Below, in pieces: positions 25,347-37,300 of a DNA stretch of 64,000 bases; positions within the stretch are counted from its first letter, which is position 1; every line of letters begins with the position of its first letter. The notes beneath the pieces were generated by a model. It did no database searches and was not told the DNA's origin. It worked only from the letters and a program-made list of their open reading frames with translations. Made by a program: the position numbers and the translations under genes. Source of the stretch: Nymphaea colorata. Its lineage: Eukaryota; Streptophyta; Magnoliopsida; Nymphaeales; Nymphaeaceae. The stretch spans positions 9,732,505-9,796,504 of the forward strand of contig NC_045140.1 of the NCBI RefSeq assembly GCF_008831285.2. Reading direction: 5' to 3'.

Positions 25347-28300
25347 AACTTTGGTAAAGTTCAGACATATGGGTGGGATTAACAGATCTAGAATGTCGTC
25401 CCAAGGGAAAGCAATTCCAGATTCTGCATTGCTTTTCGTTTTCTTATTTTGAACTGAATCATCGGAGCAAAAATCGACTGAACAAGATTAAATGAAGCAA
25501 ATCCAACGTTAGCTAATCCTAATTATGTCACCAAGAAATTTGCCATAAATGGCTAACTTAGTGAGAATTTTTAGGCCCTGTTTGGATGTTAGAGGCAAAA
25601 CTTTACATGATGCCAGCCAAACCTGAATCGACCACTGAGTGGAGGGCCTTCGAATGGCTTAGCCTTGCAGCAAACTGGTACTTTACCAAGAATGCTGAGG
25701 AACTATGCTGAATCGGCGTGTCCTTCAGTCTGGACGTGTGCAAGTGTACCATCACATCCCCCAAATTCCCAAGGACGTTGTCCTGGATCCTCTGGGGAAG
25801 GAGTCCTTTCGGCCCTCAATGTACATTCTTCCAGGAGTGGCTCGGCGAGTTGCAGCAACCATGTGCAGCTAGTCGTAGACTTTTACAGGCTTCATTTTCC
25901 TTACAAGCTATAAATCTGATAGGTACAATCGTACAGAGATCATTTAATGCTTTAGCAAGTCTTCGACCACTTTACACCAATTGCATCCTGTCTTATATTT
26001 TAGTTAATGGAAAAGATTCCCAACCCAAGAATTTGACGGCCAGGGCACATGACATCCGTGGCTTTGAAGATGACGCTTGCTATAGTTCCTTTGCAGATAG
26101 GGCTGCACAACGAGCCGAGCCAAAAACTCGGCTTGTGGTCGACTCGTTTATAAACAAGCCGACTTTGAGCTTACAAAGATACTTGAAGCTTGCGACAGTT
26201 ATATTGTAGATAGGGTGGCTTAATGAGCCGAGTCAACTCCGGCTCAACTCGAACTCGCTCGAGGTTACAACTGATTTCTAAAATTCATGGGGGCAGTATG
26301 TTGGGTCATTTTGGTCATAATAAGGCCCTTGCCTCTCTAAAAGAGTGTTCTTATTGGCCCAAGATGCTGAAAATGTGGTCGAATATGTGACTAACGATCG
26401 AGTCTATCAGAAGCTAAAGGTCAGCGTTAAAGTAGTGGGTTGTACACTCCTTTACCCATCCCATATTAGCCTTAGGTTCAGGTTGATGAACTTTATTGTG
26501 GGGCTCTATTAGTGTCCAGGTTTTGGTTCTGGAATTGGTTTTGGATCGGGTCTAGTCGATTGAAACAAAAAAAGGCTATAAAAGAGAATTGGAGGTGGAA
26601 TTAGGGATATCGATGTAGTAGGGATTTTCCTCTGGTGAGGGTCGCTCTAATTGTGTTAGGGCAGTGCGCATGGGTAAGTATTTTCTTGTAGCAGGTGGAT
26701 GCTAACGAGGTATCAGAGATTGATGGCAGTAGAGAGAGTTACCATTCGGGACGCCATGGCACCGTGGAGCAACTCGATGGAAGGGGCTCAGGTCGATAGA
26801 TTAGGGCTGGTCGGTTGGAATAAGTGGAGAGTGTAAACCAGACTTCAACTTGAGAATAGAAACACAAAGATACCTGCCACTCCAAGAAATCACACAAGGG
26901 AGAAACCTCAAACTAGAGGTGTAACAGTTCTAATTTATCTCAAATAAGGTGCACAACCAGGCCTTAAAGCCTCTACAAACCAAGGGACCCAAGTCCCTTA
27001 TTTATAGAAGAAAGTAAGGAAGAAGGAGAAAAGGAGCTAGCTATTGGGCAGCTCTAATGGCTAGATTTCTAGCTGTTGGAAGCAGCCAACAGCTAGTGCC
27101 CTTGGTAAAAAAAGGAAATATTAAAAGATGTACAGAAAATACAAGAAAAATAAAAAGAAATAAATACATAAAGACCTATGCATACATACATATATTTATA
27201 TATACAAATCATATCTCAAACTACTAGGAGTTTAAGATATATGACAGTACATATAAAAACATATATGCATACTTACGTTAGAGCTAATCCTTAAATTCTA
27301 ATATAGAGTACCTTCGCAAGGATCAATGGGAAGTTGGACCAAGTGGACAAGAAGTTGCAGATGATACTGCTTAGACAGTAGCAGATGAGGGTATTGCTTG
27401 AAGAAAGGCCTCACGAGATGAGCACCCAATTGTCTCTTGAAGATGTCTTCACAACTTGGCAGCAACAAAGCCCAAAAGAACACCAGGATGACAGGGTGGG
27501 GCTGCAACCACCCCCAGACCGGTTCATTCACTGCCGTAGGGTCAAGCCTCTTGCCACCACCAACTACAGTTCAGGTTATTGGCGACAAAACATCTATGTT
27601 CCAACAGACTCTTGGAATCTCCAATAATGAGGAGAACGACTCCATGTCTACCACTGAGCCGCTCTCAGTGTTGACCCACCTTGCAAAAGAAATTATAGTC
27701 AAGAGAGCGAGCAAGAAGGTCTTCCACAATGCCGCCTCTCAGGTGGGTGTTTCAGCCCTTCCATTGTTCTCCATGACCAGCAGAGCAACTGTCAGCAAGA
27801 TTGGCGACATTGGTGTGTTGGTTCGATCATCCAAGGACTACACCATCTTCATGTCAATAGTACCTAAGGATCCAGGTATGCTTAAGTCTCGTGAAGTTTC
27901 TGTAGGATCCTTGCAATGAGGAAAGAGGAGAAGGCACATGGTACAGCCAGGAAAACCCCCTTGGCTACAGTCCAGGGACACCCTAAGGGTGTGGGTTTTT
28001 TACAGCCAAACCCACAGTCTTGGAGAATCTGGCAGTAATCATATGGAGCGACCAAAGAGATACGCAACATGGAGAAACAAAAGGCTTAAGCGGAAAGGCA
28101 GCTGGTGTAGCCGGCGTGGAAGAAACCGACCTGTTTCAGTTTCAGGATTTCCATAGTAATGGTTTGAAAAATTACAGTGACACGCCTTATTGTGTGCAAA
28201 GCAATACCAACCAATTCCATGAGAAAATTGGAATGGGTAGTCCTCAGCCAGTGAAGGATGAGATTAAACGGCTAGTAAATGCTGGGAAAGAAGACCTCAC

Positions 28301-31300
28301 TTTTGAGTGCCCTTACAGCGCATGCAGGAATCCTACTCAAAATTATAAGGAAATTTCTTCGGGAATCAAACCTGCAGCCTTAGGTTAAAGATCCTTTTAT
28401 GAAGATGCTTATTGAGAAATGTTTAGTTCTTGCATCTGAAAGGCCTCCTGCAAGAGAACTATTGAAAGACCTCTTTCTCGCATTGATCTAAGAAAGCAAG
28501 CCCGCAGTTCATTACACTTACTCATTGTTACATCCAAAACATCAAGTTTTGGTCGGTCTCTTTTCTCTCGGATGGAACTTCAGTTGCTCAGGCAAATTCT
28601 GGCCATTTGTCAATGGATATAGATTATGAATGCAATCAGGCCTCCATGGATGCTAATACGTGGAACACCACTGCTTCTCCAAGGTCCCCATGCGTGGAAG
28701 TTGAAGGATCTAACAGTAACCATGAATTCAAGCCAAAGGGGAAGAAAAGTGACGCTAAGTCTGTATCATTGCTTCTATGTATAGCTGGCCCTTGTGGCCG
28801 AGGGAAGAATGTCCATTTCATGTTATACCTTCTTGGCGATACTGCACTTTCAGTTGCCAAATAAGGTGATGGAGCAATTGGACATCTCAGACCAGGACGT
28901 TACGTTTATCGCTGAGTTCATTGATTTCATGATCTCTAAATTAGTGCCTGAGTGGAAACCATCTTGCATGAATAATGCTGTTTTCATTTGGGAGGAGCTA
29001 GGTGTAAGAATCTTTGCTTATTCACGTCTCTCCGTCTGAAATCAGGTAGAATGAGAAGAAGAAATAGAAGAGAAGACAAATGGAGGAAGAGAGTCACCAG
29101 CATTAACAGCCGTGTGATCCTTAATCTATATTAAAGAATTAACCTAATCAGGTTATAACAAAATGTACACAAATTATATAACATTTACAGAAGTGCCACC
29201 GCCTAGTATGTTTAGGCGTGTGGATTAGAAAACAAGTGGATCGGGTCTGAATAGACCCGAGCCTCCATACGCACAAAACTTAACAGCCCCCCTCAAGTTG
29301 TGCATGAGATTTGACCATGCATAACTTGTTCTTCAATTCCCAAAAGTGCTGCCCTGTGAGTCCTTTAGTAAAGATATCAGCTATCTGTTCACTGGTGGAT
29401 ATATAAGTAGGCAAAATCTCGGCTTCTTCAACCTTCTGACGGACGAAGTGTTGATCAATCTCTATGTGTTTGGTACGATGATGCAGAATGAGATTGAAGG
29501 CAATTTTTATTGCACTTTGATTGTCACATAGTAATGATGACTGGGCAATAGGAAGATTAAGCTCTCCAAGCAAATGTCGTAACCATGATGCTTCAACTGT
29601 CCCTGCAGCCATTGCTGTGTACTCTGCCTCAGTGCTGGATCGTGCAACAGCACGCTGCTTTTTACTGCTCCAACAAATGAGATTAGAATCAAGAAAAAGA
29701 CAGAAACCTGAAACTGATCGTCGATCATCGGGATCGCCTGCCCAGTCTGCATCAGTATATGTATATATGCTATGTCCAAGAGAAACATTGGGGCATTTTG
29801 TGTAGACTAGTCCATCTCCAAGAGAAGCTTTGAGATACCGCAATATCCGCTTAGCGGCATCCATATGTCCTTCTGTGGGGGCATGCATGAACTGAGAAAT
29901 CTGGTTTACAGCATATACTATGTCTGGGCGAGTAAAAGTGAGGTATTGTAACATACCAACAATGCTGCGATAGAATGTAGGATCGGAGTATGCTGCAGTT
30001 CCATCAGATGAAGTCAACTTAGTGTTTAGAACACTAGGAGTAGTTATGGGTTTGCAATTAGTCATGCGTGCCTTGTCCAAAACATCAAGGGTATACTTGT
30101 GTTGCGTAAGAGTCAATCTATCATTTGTCCTGTCAAGCTCAACACCCAAAAAATATCGTAATTCGCCGAGATCCTTCATCTTGAATTCTTGCTTCAACAT
30201 ATCTTTAACATAGGATATATGTGATGCCGAGTTCCCAGTGATAACAATATCATCAACATATATAAGCAACCAAGTGGTAGCTTCTCCGGAATGATAGATA
30301 AACAAAGAGTGATCGAGAGAGCTTCGGAGAAAACCAACTTGTTGTATATGATGAGAAAAACGATCGAACCATGATCTAGAAGCTTGCTTCAACCCATATA
30401 GAGATTTTTGTAATTTACAAACCCATTGTTGAGGATCATGAGTAGTATAGCCAGGAGGTTGCTTCATGTAAACCTCTTCCTTAAGAATCCCATGAAGGAA
30501 TGCATTTTTAACATCTAACTGATAAAGAGGCCATCCATATGAGACTGCAAGAGAAATAATCACGCGTATTGTTCCCATCTTGATGACTGGACTGAATGTT
30601 TCATCATAATCTTCCCCATATTGCTGAGTGAACCCGCGTGCCACAAGACGCGCCTTATGTCGATCAATGCTACCATCTGGCTTATATTTCAGCTTGTAAA
30701 CCCACTTGGAACCCACAACATTCTTATCATTTGGACGAGGAACAATCTGCCAAGTTTGACATTCATGCAAGGCTGTCATTTCCTCATTCATAGCTTCAAC
30801 CCAACATTTTTCCTTACTCGCATGGTGATAAGATTTTGGTTCCACCTTTTTGTTGACTTCTGTCATAAACAACTGAAAATCCAAAGAAAAATTATTATAG
30901 CTCACCCATCTATCAATAGGATGTCTCACGCGTTGTGACTGGCGTGGAACTGCGGTTGGATCTGCCGTAGGAACTGATCGCCTAGAATACACCAGGCCTG
31001 AGAACCGATTATATGTAGGTGGATCATTGGGATGAGGAAATGGAGGCACGCTGTCCAAGGAGCTACTTATAGGTGTTTCGGGTTCATTAACAACTTGCTT
31101 CTTGTGTTCATTCAACTTTTCCGCCCCTTGTCTTAAGATTTCAGCATGTAACCAAGTATCATAAAACTCATTTTTGTCCTTGAGTGTCAGAGAAGTTGCC
31201 TTGGAGTCCTGTAACTTGATGGAGATTTTCCATCAAGCAAAGCCAATGGCAGTCGATTTATAGCATGAACAGCTGTATGAAAAGCCTCGGTCCACAATGT

Positions 31301-34300
31301 CATAGGTAAGTCTGTGTCATGCATCATGCTAAGGGCACTTTCAACAATATGCTTATGTTTCCTTTCAGCAATTCCGTTTTGCTGAGGTGTATGGGGGCAT
31401 GAAGTTTGTCTAGTGATCCCATTATCTAGTAGATACTCAGTAAATTCACTAGAAATAAATTCACCACCACCATCACATTGAAAATGCACAATATTGCTGG
31501 AATATTTATTCTGAACCAAAGCATGAAATTGAGTGAACAGGCGGAAGACTTCTGATTTGTGTTTCATGAAATGAATCCAAGTATATCGGGAATATGAATC
31601 AATAAAAATAACATAATATCTACTCCCAGAAGAAGAAGGAATTGGAGCAGGCCCCCAAACATCGGAATGTATAGTGTCAAAAGCCTTTGAAGCTCTTTTA
31701 TTTATTAATTGAAAAGGAAGGGCATGGCTCTTACAGATATGACAACTCGAGCACATGCTGGACTCACTGACTGAACTCAGACTGAACTTATCTAAGAGCC
31801 CGTCTGCAACAAGACTTCGAACAAAAGACTGGCTACAATGAGCTAACCGACCATGCCAAATGGATGGCTTATTATATTCTGCGACATTGATTTCACTATG
31901 AATTAAAAAGGATGGATCTGAAGGGTGAGATTTTGACAACTTTGGAGCTTCTTCAAGAACATACATGTCGCCTTTGCGAGTGCCCTCAGCGAACGTCCTC
32001 TTGGTTCGAGCATCCTTGACATAAACAGAAGACGGTGTGAATTCAACAGAGGAGTGAGTATCATCAATCAGTTTGGACACTGAGATAATATTTTTCTTGA
32101 CACTTGGAACAACAAGGACATTCTTTAATGGAATGGAAGAGGAACCCATAGATATTTGTGCATTTCCAATGTGCGATATTGTGTGATGGGAACCATCTCC
32201 TGTGACAACTGAGCCTTGATCTAAATAAGGGAAAACACTAGATAAAGTACCTGTGTCACCAGTAACATGGGCTGCTGCTCCAGGTCCACATACCACTCTC
32301 CTTGCTCATTTTGCTTCAAGTGGAGCTTAGATAAGGCTGTCATAAGAAGTTGTTGCACCTCCGATGAAACATTTGATGTTGGATTTGAGCTAGATGAGGA
32401 TGAAACTGACCCTACTGCTGCCTTGTTTTCACGCCTGACTTGATTATTTTTATTCTGAGGATTGTGCCAACATTCTGATTTCACATGTCCCCTCTTATTA
32501 CAATAGAAGCAAGTCGGAACCCTTCTAGATGTGGCGGCAGTAGTATTCATGCCTGGTGGTGTCGGGAGAATCCCTCTTCCCATTCCTGCCTGAGGAGTCC
32601 AATGGCGAGTACGATTCCCTTGCAATGCATGTGTCCCTGTAATCAATACATTGTGGCTGTTGGGAGAAATCAAATTCTGTCGCTGCACACGACTAGCTTC
32701 GTGTTGAAATAACTTGGCTTTCAGATCTTCAAAAGATGGAAGGACAGGTAAAACCTCCAAGGCTGTGCAAAAAATATCAAACTCTGTTCCCAGGCCACTC
32801 AAGGCTTGTTGCACTTTGTCTTTATCGCTGACAGGATGTCCAATGGCAGTAAGTTGATCACTTACGTTTTTGATTTCATTCAGATATTCCAAAACTGTAC
32901 GCGTCCCACGCTTGATATCCTGAAATTGTCTTCTTAATTGCAGAAACCGTGCTTCCGATACTTGAGAGTACGTTGTGGCAAGGGTAGACCACAATTCTAA
33001 AGTTGTTAAATCATCATCAATGCCTCCTAATACCTCCTCTGACAAGGTAGAAGTAATATATGCGACAAGTGACTGGCCGTGGGCCAGCCAAACATCATAT
33101 TCAGGATTACTTTCCGTAAGAGTATCATATTCAATGCTAGTTTCACTTCCAGCCGAAGCCCCAGTAGCTTGATCTCCCACTACGGTCTTCTTCACTTCAC
33201 GGTAAATATATTTTGGAGGTGCTGGAGTAGTGCCATCGATATGCCCATAGAGTCTATGACTTTTAATAAATGGAACAATTTGACGTTTCCAAGTCAAATA
33301 GTTACTATGATTCAGTTTTTGGGAGATAAGTTGGGAGAGAAAGCTGGAGGATAGAAGAGAGGGCGTCGGCTGATCCATGACTGAAGAAAGATGATTAGGG
33401 CAGACAACGTGAGGCAGAAAACTGGGCAAATTGGGGCAGCAACAGAATTAGGGCAAAAACGAACCGAAATTAGGGCAAATCAATTTAGGGCAAACGATGA
33501 GAGTAAATCACACAAGATTCAAGGCAGAAACCGAAATGAGGGATATCCACGCCAGAAATGAGTACTTAGGGCAGATTAGGGATAATCACGTCAAACTGAA
33601 ACCACTCACTGGAGGACGAGGTAACCTTGCTCTGATACCAGGTAAGAATCTTTGCTTATTCACGTCTCTTCGTCTGAAATCAGGTAGAATGAGAAGAAGA
33701 AATAGAAGAGAAGACAAATGGAGGAAGAGAGTCACCAGCATTAACAGCCGTGTGATCCTTAATCTATATTAAAGAATTAACCTAATCAGGTTATAACAAA
33801 ATGTACACAAATTATATAACATTTACAGAAGTGCCACCGCCTAGTATGTTTAGGCGTGTGGATTAGAAAACAAGTGGATCGGGTCTGAATAGACCCGAGC
33901 CTCCATACGCACAAAACTTAACACTAGGTTCATGTTTGAAAGAAATGTGGAGACCGAGAACATAAGATGCCTTCAAGTTTGGGTTCCAAGCAGGAAATGC
34001 CCAAGATCAGGTTTCACAGTAGTTGCACAAATTTCTCTGCTGCCAGCAGGTATTGTTGCTGCCTGATTAATGTAACAGTTTAGCCAGGGCTCTATCGTCA
34101 TACATGCCAGGGGAAGATATGGATGCAATGTTTTTGTTGACCTGCTACTAGGAGACTTGGGGAATGACCTTAAGGTAATCGACCATTCCTATTTCCTCTC
34201 CTTACTGCTATGTATACAACTTGGGGTTCCCATGGGAATGATATTATGGCTTCTTGGGCCTAATGAGGGGAGCTGCATGAAACTAGAGTTGAAGGAATTG

Positions 34301-37300
34301 AAGGTGGATCATTTGCGACCATTGAAACCTACTTTCCATTGCCTAAGAAGATGGTTGACCCGTTACACACAATGCATACTTTTCAATGAAGGAAACCTTG
34401 GACTGAAGATGTTAGTTTCTCTAGGCTATTCGTTCTTGGAGGAAGCCCAGCTGCAGAAAATCCCAATGGTGTTAGCCTGGGACTATTTCTGTTATTTACA
34501 CATTTTAAGTACCTGCATGGTACCTGAATCTTCAAAGAAGGATTCATCCATTCATGCCCTTGAAGAGCTGTGTAGTCCTGAGCAATATGTTCCCATTAGA
34601 AATGCATTGGTTGATATATATGCAGTAGAGTGGCACATTAAAATAAGGAGGGTAGGTGAGAGGGGAACCTCTTGGAACATGATCTTATCGAATGCATGGG
34701 CTACAGAGTACACTTAGCAAGGATGCAGTATTGAGGTTCTAAACCAATTGCAAGGCAGCAAGAAGGGCTAACAGGAAAAATCCTCGAGAAGGAATGGCAC
34801 TTAGTTTGCAGGCAAGAGGCTGCGGAAAATGCTCCCTTGATTAAGTGGAAGCAGGAACACCCAGGAAGGCCTTTTAATGCTGATAATCCCAAACACATGC
34901 AAATATGGGTTTACTTCCAAACCTTAAACAGAGCTAATGATGGGCAAGCAAATCAATAGCGTTTACCATCCCTTTGCAGAGGCTGTTGTGAAGAACATTT
35001 TCCTGGCTATTGCATCTACAGTTATCCACTGAACTTGCACAGAGTGCCTCGATAATTGCACAACGTATAGAACAATACTCATGTGGAGAGGACACTTCTC
35101 ATCCAGCAGATATTTCTTTCAGCTAATCACACCTTGAGGACAAGGTGTTTTCCGAAGGGGGAGTAATGTTAGTGTCTAAGTTTTGGTTGTAGAATTGGGT
35201 CTAGTGGACTGAACCAGAAAATGGCTATAAATAAGGGAATTGGAGGTGCAAGTAGGGATATGGATGTAATAGGGATTTTCCTCTGGTGAGGGTCGCTCTA
35301 ACTGGGTTAGGGCAGTGTGTGTGGTTGAGTATTTTGTTGTAGCAGGTGGAAGTTAGCAGGTGGATGCTAACATGCTCCCTAGGATGGTGCATGGATTTGA
35401 TTCCATTATAGTAGTTGTACACCAGTTCTCCAAGATTGGCAACATTTATCCTATGTAAGCATACCACTGACGCATCTTTAGTGGTGTCATCCTACTTTCG
35501 GGATGTTGCATGTTTCTATGGTCTCCCACAAAGCATCAGTTCTTATTGTGACACTAGGTTCATGAGTCATTTCTAAGTCTTTGTGGACATTGCTCAAAAG
35601 TATGGTTTAGTTTAATAGACCAACGGTCAGACTGGAGTGGTCAATCATAATCTTGGTGATTTACTTCGCTGTTTGGTTGGTGTTTATATCAAGACATGGG
35701 ATTTGATGTTGCCTCAAGTCGAATTTGCATATAACAGTTTGGTTAACCGTTCTACTAGCAAGTCTCCCTTCTAGATTGTGTATGAGCAATCTCCTAACCA
35801 CATGATTGATTTAATTCCTGTGTCATATCCTGTCGTTGTTGACCTCTCAAGCCCTAGATGCTATAGCTTACATGCTTGAACAGATATTGCAGGATATCTA
35901 TGAGCTTTATGAAGCATATGTTGACCAGGTAGGAGGGACGTCAGTTTTGACGTGGGTCAGCTTGTCTAGGTCTATTTCCATCCAAAAACATTTCCTTCTT
36001 GGTACCTATTACAAGCTGAGTCCCTGTAAGTATGGCCCTTACCGGATCATTCAATGCTTAGGGGAAAATGTCTACCTTTTGGAGCTTCCCAAAGATTGGA
36101 ACATTTTTTCAATTTTCTAAGTGGCTGAGTTTTACCCCCACCGTGATGCAAATGAATCTTCAGATAACAGACAGCTAGTTGAGACCAATCATATGCAAAG
36201 CGATTCTTCAGAGTATCGGGACCACAATGGGATACACAAACAGGCAGTGTGTTCAAGGCTACTAATTCTATTGCAGCCTCATCCCAACAAGGAGAGGTGC
36301 CTCTACGTGTATACTCAAGGTGAGTCAAGGGCGGTCTTTCCCATCATTGCTGACCGCGCATTGATTCCTGCATTACGCCTTTGTCAGGAGCCAAAGTTTT
36401 CAGCCTAGGGAGATTGACACAGCATAGCTTAATGGACTGGCATCTAGATTTGGATCCATTTGGGATCTTATGGTAGATTTTATTTAGTCTTATTATGGTG
36501 TTATTAATTCCTTCGGGTTTGAACCTATTGTCTTGGGGATCTGAGATCCAATTCGGATCAAGTGTTTAGAACCCTTAAAATGCGCTATTATCTTTTGTTG
36601 TAGGATAATTGGAGATTAAGAATAACCCTATTTTCCTATTGCAATTGATTTCCTTCAATTTTTGTGCACCCTTCTTTCACTTTTGTTCTTCTTTGGTGCC
36701 TTTCCCTCAGGGATTAGAGTCAACACTCTAATCGCTACATCACTAGCACATTCTTAATCATCACTTATGGTAGCTTTAAGACCGAGTTGTTTGTCATTTG
36801 TGGAGCATACTCTTTATCATGGAGTCCTTGCTGCAGTGTTGGCATTACATAGACATGTTTTGTGCACGTTGTGCTTAGGGGAGTCTAAGGCTATAGGCTT
36901 TATCAAAATAACTAGTTCTTTTAGCATCTCACTTTCCTTCATCATTATGTTTTTTAACCATTGACTGTTTCCTTCTTTTTATCCTTTGCTTTACAGTTCT
37001 GTTCTCAAGGCTTTACTATGTTTTGAAAGGTTCATTTTCTTATATCTTTAGCCTCTCGCATAGACTTGGTCAGTGCACCATTCTATATGTTTATATCATG
37101 AAACACACAAAATTTTGTCTTTTGGCACTATACAACTTGAGAAAGAATATGAAAAAAATTTATAGGGTGCTTTAGTTAACTGACAGTATTTTTCCTGTAA
37201 TGTGCATATTTATTGTGTGGTTAATGACTAGTCTGAGACTGTTTGGCTAACAGAATTTCTCCAAAATGTGCAAATGTTGATAGTGATCAGTGACTAATTT

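Larger units (their letters stand above)
29003..33923 (-). mobile_element. Young Ty1/copia element D
   Basis: LTRs 29003-29285 and 33641-33923 (283 bp each, nearly identical), PBS TGGTATCAGAGCAAGG (33625-33640, minus), purine tract 29286-29297, exact TSD CTAGG (28998-29002, 33924-33928). Gag, protease-integrase and RT-RNase H lie in three different frames. The integrase C-terminal/linker region is shortened, so it is probably not autonomous. Inserted in the WNK fragment or its immediate flank within element C. Confidence 0.92.
26507..35372 (+). mobile_element. Small non-autonomous LTR element C carrying WNK gene sequence
   Basis: Left LTR 26507-26707, PBS-like AGGTATCAGAGA at 26708-26719, right LTR 35167-35372 preceded by GAAGGGGGAGTAA (35154-35166). 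TSD GGCTC (26502-26506) versus TGCTC (35373-35377), 4/5. Without the later insertions (solo LTR 26832-27303 and copia D 29003-33923) it is about 3.5 kb. No RT, RNase H or integrase was recognised inside. It holds a possible gag N-terminus, unassigned reading frames and a WNK-kinase fragment in sense orientation. It sits in element A integrase, whose homology resumes at 35373. Confidence 0.72.
13712..36742 (+). mobile_element. Ty3/gypsy element A, outermost of a 23-kb nest
   Basis: Left boundary TGACACAGCATGG at 13712, right boundary GCTACATCA at 36742, flanked by an exact TSD CTAGC (13707-13711 and 36743-36747) inside PPR intron 6. Its own sequence is 13712-14110, 24842-25290 (minus a MITE), about 26271-26506 and 35373-36742. 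Gag, protease and RT are deleted: the 5' LTR runs straight into RNase H. RNase H was later interrupted by element B and integrase by element C. The remaining frame has several stops. Confidence 0.8.

Noticed and set aside
27298-27531. Antisense 77-codon frame in element C
   Set aside because: Opposite strand to the element, no resemblance to any family I recognise.
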